A stretch of DNA of 64,000 bases from Suipraeoptans intestinalis (lineage in GTDB: Bacteria > Bacillota > Clostridia > Lachnospirales > Lachnospiraceae): NCBI RefSeq assembly GCF_009696485.1, contig NZ_VULY01000018.1, positions 1,604,001 to 1,668,000 on the forward strand, written 5' to 3'. The notes beneath the pieces were generated by a model. It was not told where the DNA came from. It saw nothing but the letters and a program-made list of their open reading frames with translations, and did not search any database. The position numbers were made by a program, and so were the translations under genes. How positions within the stretch are numbered: position 1 is the stretch's first letter; every line of letters starts with the position of its first letter. Of the stretch, positions 16,464 to 24,643 are shown in pieces.

Positions 16464-16754
16464 ATGAAGAACAAAAAAGGAGCGTTAGGATACGGATATT
16501 TATTTAATTATTTTGGAGAGAGTCGTTACGAAAACAAAGTGGTTATTGGTGCAGGAATAGAGATTGCCGACTATGATGCCAGGGCTTCCGAGTTTGCGGC
16601 AAAAATCAAGGAAGGCGTGGGGAATGAAACGTTTGCCGTGATAGAGGCCAACTCCATTCATTTTGATTCCTACTACATCTATCGCATCGGTGGTCAAGGA
16701 GAAGGATGGTTGCAACAGAATGCAACATTTTATGGCGTATTGCAGCGGATTTGA
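16464..16754 (+). CDS. Small protein of unknown function
   Basis: The 96-residue frame starts at ATG 16464 after AAAGGAG with correct spacing, so translation is likely. The product (GYGYLFNYFGESRYENKVVIGAGIEIADYDARASEFAAKIKEGV...) has no signal peptide or membrane segment. It looks like a compact alpha/beta protein with one long amphipathic helix, DARASEFAAKIKEGVG. I do not recognise a family. It stands alone between two hairpins in an AT-rich stretch downstream of the tRNA operon. Confidence 0.6.
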   Translation: MKNKKGALGYGYLFNYFGESRYENKVVIGAGIEIADYDARASEFAAKIKEGVGNETFAVIEANSIHFDSYYIYRIGGQGEGWLQQNATFYGVLQRI

Positions 16755-16812
16755 TCTGTTCAAGAAAAAACGGCTGTGAGAAAACAGAACGTCGATAAGA
16801 GGCAGAAAGTTC

Positions 16813-16836
16813 AGGCGGGGATTTTTCCCCGCCTTT
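16813..16836. terminator. GC-rich hairpin between convergent genes
   Basis: AGGCGGGGA-TTT-TCCCCGCCT followed by TT on the plus strand. It separates the small protein at 16464-16754 from the LysR gene and may end both transcripts, although the T tract is short. Confidence 0.6.
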
Positions 16837-16869
16837 GGCATGTCTGCAAGTCAGTCTGCGGGCAGACGT

Positions 16870-17772
16870 TTATGGCCTGTCCTCCGAAAACAGCTTCTTT
16901 AGCTGTCTGATGAACAATTTTTCCCGGGAATTCATCGTATAGGCAGAATGGTGCAGGAGGAAAGCGCTCATTCCGCCGGGCGCATGGATGATGGGAAGTT
17001 CCACACAATCTTTGCTGTAGGTATCTGCATATCGTTTCATCATAACCGTAACGTACATGCTTCGGGTGATCGCATCCAGCAGGCTTCCGCGGTCAAAGAC
17101 GTACAAAATTTTATGATCGTCTTTGAAGCCAAGGATCTGGAGCCACTCGTCAAATTTAAAATTCTCATACATAATAAATTTATAATTCGGAATGTCGGAA
17201 AACAGGATCTCACGCTTTCGTGCCAAAGGATGTCTTTTTGAGGCAAGAAGAATGAGCGGCCGGTTTAAAGCAATGGGAATCAGCTTTAAATTGTGTCTTT
17301 CCGCAAACTGGTGGTAAGCGTGGCTGACCTGATCGAAACAGTAAAACAGCGACATCCGATACCGCTGCTCTATCACATCCCGCATCGTCTGTATCAGGCC
17401 GGTTTCTTTAAACTGATCCTCATGAGTAATGGAGGGGTTTTTCTTTTTAAAATCCAAAAAACAGTTCATGAAATCGAAAGAATAGGTACAGGAGATGGAA
17501 ATGTTTTTCTTGTCTGTAAAGAGGAACGGGATGTTCTTTATGGTTTCCAGTTCTACCAGGATCTTTTGGGCGGACTTTATGAAAAGTTCGCCCTCTTTTG
17601 TCAGATGAACTCCTGTTTTTTTGCGTTGAAACACTGAAAATCCCAGTTCCTGCTCCAGATTTTTGATACTGACGCTCAGGTTAGGCTGAGAGATCTGCAG
17701 GATTTGTGCAGCTTTGTTGATCGAGCCGCATTCGGATATTGCAATGACATATTCAAAGTATTTGCTGTCCAT
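16870..17772 (-). CDS. LysR-family transcriptional regulator
   Basis: The 300-residue protein has the LysR winged helix-turn-helix at residues about 3-62 (YFEYVIAISECGSINKAAQILQISQPNLSVSIKNLEQELGFSVFQRKKTGVHLTKEGE) and a substrate-binding-type effector domain after residue 90. The frame is open to 17844, but ATG 17772 starts the canonical MDSKYFEYVI and has GGTGG upstream. It is divergent from the ureohydrolase-YjiH pair and is probably their regulator, responding to the ureohydrolase substrate or product. Confidence 0.92.
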   Translation of the reverse strand: MDSKYFEYVIAISECGSINKAAQILQISQPNLSVSIKNLEQELGFSVFQRKKTGVHLTKEGELFIKSAQKILVELETIKNIPFLFTDKKNISISCTYSFDFMNCFLDFKKKNPSITHEDQFKETGLIQTMRDVIEQRYRMSLFYCFDQVSHAYHQFAERHNLKLIPIALNRPLILLASKRHPLARKREILFSDIPNYKFIMYENFKFDEWLQILGFKDDHKILYVFDRGSLLDAITRSMYVTVMMKRYADTYSKDCVELPIIHAPGGMSAFLLHHSAYTMNSREKLFIRQLKKLFSEDRP

Positions 17773-17896
17773 AGTTGTCACCACCCAGGAAAGAAGACCG
17801 ACAGTTTCTGGGGTTATTATATGACAATTCATATAACTTATCAAGGATTCGTATATATCAGAGAGCAGATTTAATGCTATGCTCTACACAACAAAA

Positions 17897-17908
17897 GTTG
17901 TTAACAAC
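17897..17908. promoter_or_regulatory. Palindrome in the LysR/ureohydrolase intergenic region
   Basis: GTTGTTAACAAC is a perfect 12-bp palindrome, followed at once by the direct repeats GTAACAAT and GTAACAAG (17909-17924). It sits about 50 bases before the ureohydrolase start and is a plausible regulator site. Confidence 0.45.
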
Positions 17909-17955
17909 GTAACAATGTAACAAGATCATTTTATTTCATGTAGGAGGGATTGACT

Positions 17956-18903
17956 ATGACAGAGAATAAGCAACCGGCAAGCGCACTATCTTCGCCAAGA
18001 TTTTGTAACATGGGAACATTTATGAGGATGCAGAAAGTGGACTCGGCAGAAGGACTTGATTTCGTAATTGCAGGAGCTCCGTTTGATACGGCAAGCTCTT
18101 TCCGATCCGGCTCACGCTTTGGCCCCAATGCGATCCGTAATATTTCTGCCATGATGAAACCAAACAACGTGATCATGCAGGTAAACATTATGGACAGCTT
18201 AAAGGGAGGAGACATGGGAGACTTTAATGTGACGCCCGGCTACATCCACCCAACGTATGCGGCGATAGAAGCCGGAGTGGCGGAGATATTAAAAGCAGAT
18301 GCCTGTCCCATCATATTGGGGGGAGATCATTCCATTACCCTGGCAGAGCTGCGCGCCGTAGCGAAAAAACATGGTCCGGTGGCGCTGCTCCACTTTGATT
18401 CGCATTCCGACCTGTGTGATGAAGTATTCGGGGAAAAGTACAACCACGGAACGCCCTTTAGAAGAGCACTGGAGGAAGGGCTGATTGATCCGGCCCACTC
18501 TGTTCAGATCGGAATGAGAGGTTCCCTGTACGACCCAAATGAGCACAAAATGGCGGCAGAGTTGGGCATGAAGCTGATCCCGGCACATAAAGTACGGGAA
18601 ATGGGGATGCCGGCGTTGATCCAGACAGCGCTGGAGCGGATCGGAGATACTCCCTGCTTCCTCACCTTTGATATCGATTTTGTAGATCCTGCTTATGCGC
18701 CTGGAACGGGAACGCCGGAAGTGGGCGGATTTACGTCATTGGAGGCGCTTGAGCTGGTAAGAAGCATGAAGGATCTGAATTTTGTGGGATTTGACCTGGT
18801 GGAAGTGCTTCCTGCTTACGATCACGGAGAGATCACATCGTACCTTGCGGCAAATATTGTGTTTGAGTATCTTTCCATTCTTGCTTTAAAAAAGAAGGAA
18901 TAG
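17956..18903 (+). CDS. Ureohydrolase (agmatinase/arginase family)
   Basis: The 315-residue protein contains the binuclear Mn motifs of ureohydrolases: GGDHS (His125), FDSHSD (Asp148, His150, Asp152) and TFDIDFVDPA around residue 236, with GTGTPEVGGF after it. The family hydrolyses guanidino compounds to urea plus an amine; agmatine, guanidinobutyrate, guanidinopropionate and formiminoglutamate are all possible. DSHSD replaces the more usual DAHxD. The frame opens at TTG 17950, but TAGGAGGG is best placed for ATG 17956. It lies 16 bases before a YjiH membrane protein and is divergent from a LysR regulator. Confidence 0.88.
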   Translation: MTENKQPASALSSPRFCNMGTFMRMQKVDSAEGLDFVIAGAPFDTASSFRSGSRFGPNAIRNISAMMKPNNVIMQVNIMDSLKGGDMGDFNVTPGYIHPTYAAIEAGVAEILKADACPIILGGDHSITLAELRAVAKKHGPVALLHFDSHSDLCDEVFGEKYNHGTPFRRALEEGLIDPAHSVQIGMRGSLYDPNEHKMAAELGMKLIPAHKVREMGMPALIQTALERIGDTPCFLTFDIDFVDPAYAPGTGTPEVGGFTSLEALELVRSMKDLNFVGFDLVEVLPAYDHGEITSYLAANIVFEYLSILALKKKE

Positions 18904-18919
18904 AGCAGGGAGGGAACGT

Positions 18920-20353
18920 ATGGAGAGCGATAAGAACAATGTAAATTTAAACAACAATGCGGTGCTGGATCAGCTTACATTGTCAGATAGCCAGAAAAGA
19001 CAGGGCGCGGTGAAAGCAGTTATCTTTACCCTGATCGCAGTATTTATCTTTTTTGTTCCCGTTACCATAAAGGGAACGACGGACGTAGTGTTTGGGATTG
19101 TGTATAAAAGCATCAAATCCAACCTGGGCCTTCTGGGATCCTGGCTGGGCGGGATCATAATTATGGGCAATGCCATTGCCAGTATCTATGGGAAGTACCT
19201 GTGTAAGCGAAAGGATTCATTCCTGTACAGGTACTATGCGGAAGATTCCGTGATACATCCTTTGTTTTACCTGTTTGGCGGAGTCTGTACGTTGATCCTT
19301 CTGCTACATTTCACAGTTCCATCTTTTACAGGACCTGCCTGTATTACCAGTCCGGATATCGGGGAAACGGTTTATTCCATTGCCATGGACGTTGCGTTGA
19401 TCATACCGGTAAGCGGGATCTTCATGCCGTTTTTGCTGAATTACGGGATCGTGGATTTTATAGGCAGTCTGCTGGAGCCGCTGATGCGACCGGTCTTTAA
19501 AACGCCGGGAAGGAGTGCGGTAAATGCTATTGCATCCTTTGTCAGTTCTGCATCGGTGGGAGTTCTGATCACCAGCAAGCTCTATAAAAGCGGCGTCTAT
19601 ACAAAAAAGGAAGCGGCGTTGATCGCTACCGGATTTAGCGCCGTCAGTGTGGGATTCGCATATAAGGTGATTGAAACGGCCGGATTATCGGACTACTTTT
19701 TACCGATCTATTTTATCGCAATGCTGATCACGCTGATCATCAGCTTCTTTATGTGCAGGATTCCGCCCTTGTCCAGAAAGCAATCGGTTTACCTGGATGG
19801 GCATGAACAGACAAGGGAAGAGATTCAGGCGGAAAAAATCCCTGCGAGATCTGTTGTCAGGATTGGCGGTGCCCGGGCCATCAAGAAGGCGGCTACTGCG
19901 CCGAATTTCTTTCGAGAGATCAGGTCCAGTCTTTTAGACAGTTGTTTTGTTCTGCCGAAAGTCATTTCCCTGCTGACGGCAGCCGGTATTGTGGCTATGA
20001 TCATAGCAACCTATACGCCGGTATTTCACTGGATCGGAAAGCTGTTTGAACCGTTGCTGGTGCTATTGGGAGTGCCGGATGCGGCGCAGATCGCGCCGTC
20101 TCTCCCGGTTGGGATTGCCGAAATGTTTCTGCCGGTTCTTCTGATCGCCGACAAAGTGGGACGGTTGTCACTGGAAGCGCGGTATATGGTCGTAACAGTG
20201 TCCATGGTGCAGATCATATTCTTTTCTGAAACGATCGTTGTGATGCTGTCAACCAAGATTCCGGTCACATTAAAGGAACTGGTGATTTGTTTCTTTGAAA
20301 GGACAGTGCTGGCGATTCCCATCAGCGCACTATTTATGCATCTTTTATTTTAG
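18920..20353 (+). CDS. YjiH-family membrane protein (nucleoside-recognition/Gate-type), probable transporter
   Basis: This 477-residue polytopic protein has about ten hydrophobic segments. It contains FVSSASVGVLITSKLYKSGVYTKKEAALIATGFSAVSVGFAYKV and a second related Gate-like part, LPVGIAEMFLPVLLIAD...SETIVVMLST, as in YjiH proteins. The family is poorly characterised and presumed to be a transporter. Its coupling to a ureohydrolase suggests movement of a guanidino compound or its amine product; this is an inference. GGGAGGGA precedes ATG 18920. Confidence 0.8.
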   Translation: MESDKNNVNLNNNAVLDQLTLSDSQKRQGAVKAVIFTLIAVFIFFVPVTIKGTTDVVFGIVYKSIKSNLGLLGSWLGGIIIMGNAIASIYGKYLCKRKDSFLYRYYAEDSVIHPLFYLFGGVCTLILLLHFTVPSFTGPACITSPDIGETVYSIAMDVALIIPVSGIFMPFLLNYGIVDFIGSLLEPLMRPVFKTPGRSAVNAIASFVSSASVGVLITSKLYKSGVYTKKEAALIATGFSAVSVGFAYKVIETAGLSDYFLPIYFIAMLITLIISFFMCRIPPLSRKQSVYLDGHEQTREEIQAEKIPARSVVRIGGARAIKKAATAPNFFREIRSSLLDSCFVLPKVISLLTAAGIVAMIIATYTPVFHWIGKLFEPLLVLLGVPDAAQIAPSLPVGIAEMFLPVLLIADKVGRLSLEARYMVVTVSMVQIIFFSETIVVMLSTKIPVTLKELVICFFERTVLAIPISALFMHLLF

Positions 20354-20371
20354 AAGCTTCAAAATGATTTT

Positions 20372-20401
20372 TACGCCAGTGGGCCTTGATCCACTGGCGT
20401 A
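20372..20401 (+). terminator. Strong hairpin after the YjiH gene
   Basis: TACGCCAGTGG and CCACTGGCGTA form a perfect 11-bp stem with an 8-base loop. Only a weak T stretch (TTGTCTGT) follows, so termination is likely but the tail is atypical. Confidence 0.6.
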
Positions 20402-20501
20402 TTGTCTGTGCTGTAAAAAAGATTGATTTTGCGGTTCCATACAGAACTGCTGCAATATCAACGATAGTTTTCTATGTAGAAAGGACGGGTGTATAGATAG
20501 A

Positions 20502-21077
20502 TTAATATAAAAATTGACAGACCGAATGAATAAGCTGTTTCACAGCAGTATCAGTCAGCTCAGGATTTAATTTATTCAAATCGGAAGTGCCGATAATGAT
20601 GATCGTATAGGCTTCTGAAAATAGAAGAAAATCATTGATAGATTTGGTGGTTGCCAGTTTACGCATCATAAATGTGGCAGTTTCTTCTATTTTTTCATTT
20701 CGGTTATCAAGAAGTCCGTATTTTTTTTGCAGGATATTGTAGTCATCTTGAGTAAGGCATCTGTAAATGTTATTGTATGAAATTGTATCAAATAAAAATT
20801 GTTCAAAAACTTCCATGGGAATTCCGGTTGGATATTCTTTGGACAGTGCCAAGAACTGTTCCCTTGTTTCGTATTTTCTCTTCTTTATAAGCCAAATAAT
20901 AAACGCATCTTTGCTCTTGAAAAAATGATAGAACGTTCCTGTGCCGATTCCGACGGAAGAGGCAATATCAACGATCTTTAATTTTTTATATCCAAATTTT
21001 TTTAGAAGAATATATCCTTCTTTATAGAATTTTTCTAGTAAAAGCTCCCTTTCTTCTTTTGTAAAATTAGCCGGCAT
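20502..21077 (-). CDS. TetR-family transcriptional regulator
   Basis: The 191-residue protein has the TetR DNA-binding domain at residues about 5-60 (LLKKFGYKKLKIVDIASSVGIGTGTFYHFFKSKDAFIIWLIKKR). The C-terminal ligand domain is family-specific and uninformative. The frame opens at 21125, but TGGAGGTGAA precedes ATG 21077, and the predicted -10 box lies inside the longer frame, so 21077 is used. It is divergent from the ECF/ABC-2 genes and shares a 38-bp inverted-repeat operator with them. Codon use is AT-rich like the rest of this block. Confidence 0.93.
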   Translation of the reverse strand: MPANFTKEERELLLEKFYKEGYILLKKFGYKKLKIVDIASSVGIGTGTFYHFFKSKDAFIIWLIKKRKYETREQFLALSKEYPTGIPMEVFEQFLFDTISYNNIYRCLTQDDYNILQKKYGLLDNRNEKIEETATFMMRKLATTKSINDFLLFSEAYTIIIIGTSDLNKLNPELTDTAVKQLIHSVCQFLY

Positions 21078-21109
21078 CTGTTCACCTCCAATCGAGAAAT
21101 TATACCCAT

Positions 21110-21138
21110 ATTTTAGCAAGTACATGAGAGGAAGTCAA
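21110..21138 (-). promoter_or_regulatory. Promoter of the TetR gene
   Basis: On the minus strand TTGACT (complement of 21133-21138), 17-base spacer, TAAAAT (complement of 21110-21115). Its -35 box lies inside the left arm of the inverted repeat. Confidence 0.75.
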
Positions 21139-21169
21139 TGAACTAAAATGTATTTTAATTCATTGACTT
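21132..21169. promoter_or_regulatory. TetR operator: 18-bp inverted repeat spanning both -35 boxes
   Basis: AAGTCAATGAACTAAAAT (21132-21149) and ATTTTAATTCATTGACTT (21152-21169) are inverted copies with one mismatch and a 2-base centre. Each arm carries the TTGACT -35 box of one of the two divergent promoters. Confidence 0.85.
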
Positions 21170-21191
21170 TGCTTCCGGACGGTGCTATAAT
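21163..21191 (+). promoter_or_regulatory. Promoter of the ECF/ABC-2 operon
   Basis: TTGACT (21163-21168), 17-base spacer, TATAAT (21186-21191). The predicted start of transcription is near 21198, directly before an in-frame ATG at 21199. Confidence 0.8.
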
Positions 21192-21243
21192 CAGTCCAAT
21201 GAATGAAATAGATAAAATATTCACTGAAGAAAGAGGTGGAAAC

Positions 21244-23370
21244 GTGATTGAGTTCAGGGATTTCTGTTTCACTTATGAGGGAGAAATAAATCCGGCTTTG
21301 AAAGAGATAAATTTACAGATAACAACGGGTGAGTGCGTTGTCCTTACAGGGCTGAGTGGATGTGGGAAAACTACATTGCTGAGAGTTATAAATGGACTTT
21401 GTCCCAGTGTATTTCAGGGGGTAGCTACGGGTAGTTTTCAAACAGATTTTTATGATTATAAAAACAGTTTTGCTGGACTCAATTCAAAATACGTCGGCAG
21501 TATTCTGCAAAATCCTAAAAGTGGATTTTTATTTTCCAATGCGGACGATGAGTGCAAGTATTCTTCAAAATGTATTGGCAATAGGAAAGAAGAAATAGAA
21601 GATAAATTTTCTTGTCTAAAAGATCAGTATCAGGAGTTACTGCTGCATAAAAATATTTTGAATTTATCAAGTGGAGAAGCCCAGACGCTCAGCGTGTTAA
21701 GCTCCTATATGAAAACCCCCAAAATAGTTATTATGGATGAGCCTACAGCTAATTTGGATATGAACGAGATAGAGGAGTTAAAAAAACATATTTATGAACT
21801 TAAGAAAAGAAGAGTAACAATAGTGATTGCGGAACATAGGGTCGGTTATCTAAAAGATATCTGCGATAAGGTTTATGTGATGCAGGATGGAGCGTTGATA
21901 AAAGGGGATGGATTTGAAGTTAGAAGTGAAAATATATTTTTCTCAAATAATCAAGAGGATTTTGACAGAAAATCAAGAAGAACATTGGAAATTTTAAATC
22001 TTAGTTACGATATCAAAGATAAAACAATATTAAATCATATATCTTTATCAATCAAATCAAATAAGGTAACGGCGATTATCGGCAGGAATGGTTCGGGGAA
22101 AAGTACATTAGGCAAATTGATTGCAGGACTTCTTGAGAACAGAAAAGCGGTTTTTGCCTTTGACAACAGCATTCTTTCAAAAAAAGAAAGAATAGATCAT
22201 TCATATTTTTGTATGCAAGATAGCTATCATCAGATGGTTACGGCTTCGGTAAAAGATGAGATTCTTCTTCAAAATAATAAATTAAGCGATTTGGAAATTC
22301 ATAATCTTCTTAAAATGGTGGATATGGATGGATTAGAAGATCGGCATCCGTCTAAACTTTCAGGAGGACAAGCGTTAAGACTGGCGGTGCTTTTAGCATA
22401 TACAAGTAATGATAAGATTGTGATCCTGGATGAACCTACCAGCGGGTTAGACTTTAAAAGAATGAATTGTATCTGTGCATTGATAAGAAAAATGAGGGAG
22501 GAAGGAAGATTTGTACTTTTGATTTCTCATGATTTGGAACTTCTGTCAAAAGTTGCGGATGAATATATTCTTTTAGAGGATGGAAAAGCAACTGTACATA
22601 GAAAACTCAGCAATCAAAATGATTTTAGTGAGATGATATGTAAGCTTCAATCTGTGAGGAAGGCGAAACTCAAAGGCTCTGCAGAAAACAAAAAAGCAGG
22701 ATATTCAAAGGTGAATCCTATTGTGAATTTGATTGTGTTTTTTACGGCTGCGAATGCTGTATTTTTCTATCCGTCAAAACAAAATTCAATATATTTCATG
22801 GGAATAGTAGCGACAGTATGTTTGTTTAATAAAAATTATATGCTTTCAATAAAAATGGCAGTTACTTATTTTGTGTTAAGCAAACTGAGGATGGTTTGCC
22901 CTTTATATTATCAGGCTTTTATTGAGATTTTTATCATAAGAGGCATGATGTGCGGGTATGCATTAAAAAATGTAACAGGCAATACAAAACTTATAACAAT
23001 CATAGAAGCATTAGAGAAGGCCAATATAACAGACTATATTCTCATACCGCTTATTTCATTTATAAGATTATTTCCGGCGCTGCGATACGACTTTTCCATA
23101 TCTTATATGAGTCTTAAAACCAGAAAGCTAATTAAAAATAAAAATCCGGTAGTGATCTGGAGATTTATCATTGTCCCTGTTGTTTTCAGCTTAATAAGAA
23201 GTGCAGAAAATTTATCACTGGGAATTGAAACAAAGGGGATGGTCATAGGTAAAAAAAGAACAGTATTGACAGAAGCCAGTTTCAAGATCACCGATTATAT
23301 GTTGTGTGTACTATATATATCGGTTTACACATTTTTAATGACAGGAGGAATAAAATGGATAACAAATTAA
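21244..23370 (+). CDS. Fused ECF transporter module: two ABC ATPases plus EcfT-like membrane domain
   Basis: The 708-residue protein joins three parts. ATPase 1 (about 1-245) has Walker A GLSGCGKTTL near 37, signature LSSGEAQ near 141 and Walker B VIMDEPTANLD near 162. ATPase 2 (about 250-475) has GRNGSGKST near 280, LSGGQALRL near 372 and VILDEPTSGLD near 393. The end (about 486-708) is a hydrophobic EcfT/CbiQ-like domain with RSAENLSLGIETKGM, close to the EcfT coupling motif. These are usually separate genes. GTG 21244 follows AGAGGTGG and is preferred; ATG 21199 would give a leaderless message. The S component follows, overlapping by 16 bases. Confidence 0.88.
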   Translation: MIEFRDFCFTYEGEINPALKEINLQITTGECVVLTGLSGCGKTTLLRVINGLCPSVFQGVATGSFQTDFYDYKNSFAGLNSKYVGSILQNPKSGFLFSNADDECKYSSKCIGNRKEEIEDKFSCLKDQYQELLLHKNILNLSSGEAQTLSVLSSYMKTPKIVIMDEPTANLDMNEIEELKKHIYELKKRRVTIVIAEHRVGYLKDICDKVYVMQDGALIKGDGFEVRSENIFFSNNQEDFDRKSRRTLEILNLSYDIKDKTILNHISLSIKSNKVTAIIGRNGSGKSTLGKLIAGLLENRKAVFAFDNSILSKKERIDHSYFCMQDSYHQMVTASVKDEILLQNNKLSDLEIHNLLKMVDMDGLEDRHPSKLSGGQALRLAVLLAYTSNDKIVILDEPTSGLDFKRMNCICALIRKMREEGRFVLLISHDLELLSKVADEYILLEDGKATVHRKLSNQNDFSEMICKLQSVRKAKLKGSAENKKAGYSKVNPIVNLIVFFTAANAVFFYPSKQNSIYFMGIVATVCLFNKNYMLSIKMAVTYFVLSKLRMVCPLYYQAFIEIFIIRGMMCGYALKNVTGNTKLITIIEALEKANITDYILIPLISFIRLFPALRYDFSISYMSLKTRKLIKNKNPVVIWRFIIVPVVFSLIRSAENLSLGIETKGMVIGKKRTVLTEASFKITDYMLCVLYISVYTFLMTGGIKWITN

Positions 23371-23927
23371 GAGTGAAAGATTTAGTGTTAGTAGCAGCTT
23401 TTTCAGTATTAGGAATTCTATTTATGTACTTGATACCAATGCCTTTCTTGTTTACACCATATACCATTCTGATTTCACCAATTGTACAAAGCTTATTTTT
23501 AGCATTGCCATTTGTATTGACAGGAGCTAAAGTTCAAAAGAAATGGGCCATGTTAATTTACTGTGTAATATGGGGGATAGGTGGAATTATGCCCTATTAC
23601 ATTGGGATGATGGTTGCTGCAGGAATCATTGCCGAGTTGCTGGTATCAAAATCAAAAAACAGATTTAAAGGTCTTAGTCTGTCCTTTGTTTTAGCTATGC
23701 TCTTCCATTATGTAGGTGGCACTGTAATTCCTTATATGATTACGAGAGAACAGCAATTAGACATGGTAAAGCAAATGTACGGACAGGGCTATGCAATGAA
23801 AATGCAAGAGCTCAGGACAATTCCCATGATGGCTGTAATTGCAGTAGCTATCATTGTTGTTTCGGTTATAGGAACTCACATTTCTAAAAAATTCTGCAAA
23901 AAACATTTTTCGATAGAAAAGGTATAG
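23355..23927 (+). CDS. ECF transporter S component (Trep_Strep/MptE-like integral membrane family)
   Basis: The 190-residue protein is almost entirely membrane-embedded, with five or six hydrophobic segments, and resembles the small S-component-like proteins often found beside CbiQ/CbiO genes (KDLVLVAAFSVLGILFMYLIPMPFLFTPYTILISPIVQSL...). It would bind the substrate and dock on the fused ECF module upstream. ACAGGAGGAA precedes ATG 23355 inside the end of the previous gene, so translation is probably coupled. The substrate is unknown. Confidence 0.8.
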   Translation: MDNKLRVKDLVLVAAFSVLGILFMYLIPMPFLFTPYTILISPIVQSLFLALPFVLTGAKVQKKWAMLIYCVIWGIGGIMPYYIGMMVAAGIIAELLVSKSKNRFKGLSLSFVLAMLFHYVGGTVIPYMITREQQLDMVKQMYGQGYAMKMQELRTIPMMAVIAVAIIVVSVIGTHISKKFCKKHFSIEKV

Positions 23928-23929
23928 AT

Positions 23930-24643
23930 ATGATGGAGCTAAAACATGTAACAAAGAAATATAAAAAGTCTCTTGCTCTTATAGATTTTTCATATCATTT
24001 TGAAAATGGAAATGCTTATGGGATATTGGGGGTGAATGGTGCAGGTAAAAGTACACTGATGAATTGCATCATCCAAAACGTATCCTTTGACGGAGAACTT
24101 AATTATACGGATTTAAGCATTTGGGATATTGGCTATGTTCCGCAGGAGCTGGCTATATACCCGGAACTTTCCGTAATGGATAATATGCTGTTTTTTGCAT
24201 CTGTGTATAAAGTAGACAAAGGAGAAGCAAGAGAAAGAAGCGTTGCACTAATTGAAAAAGCAGGACTGAAGGAGAAGATATCGACGAAGGCAAGTAAGTT
24301 GTCTGGTGGAATGAAAAGAAAGCTGAATCTGATAACCGGACTGGTCCACGATCCTAAACTCCTGATTTGTGATGAAGTTTGTGTCGGAATTGATCCGATT
24401 TCCAGAAAGGAAATATTGGAATATCTTAAAGAACTGAAAAATGGCGGCTTAAATATCATCTATACCTCTCACTATTTAGATGAGGTTGAATATCTGTGCG
24501 ACAGAATCGTGTTTTTAGATAAAGGGAAGCTTGTATTGGAAGGAGCAACAAAGAAGCTTATCGGAGAAATGTCCGATGCAGAAAATAAGGAAGCAGATCT
24601 GTCAGATGTTTTTGTAAAGGTCTTGCGTAAAGACGGTGAATGA
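23930..24643 (+). CDS. ABC-2 exporter ATP-binding protein
   Basis: The 237-residue ATPase has Walker A GVNGAGKSTL near residue 36, Q-loop YVPQELAIYPELSV, signature LSGGMKRKL and switch histidine in YTSHYLDEVEYLCDRI. Walker B reads LLICDEVCVGID where most relatives have DEPTxGLD: the catalytic Glu is kept but the Pro-Thr pair is replaced by Val-Cys. It belongs to the DrrA/NatA-like exporter class and energises the two permeases that follow. It overlaps the first permease by 8 bases. Confidence 0.9.
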   Translation: MMELKHVTKKYKKSLALIDFSYHFENGNAYGILGVNGAGKSTLMNCIIQNVSFDGELNYTDLSIWDIGYVPQELAIYPELSVMDNMLFFASVYKVDKGEARERSVALIEKAGLKEKISTKASKLSGGMKRKLNLITGLVHDPKLLICDEVCVGIDPISRKEILEYLKELKNGGLNIIYTSHYLDEVEYLCDRIVFLDKGKLVLEGATKKLIGEMSDAENKEADLSDVFVKVLRKDGE

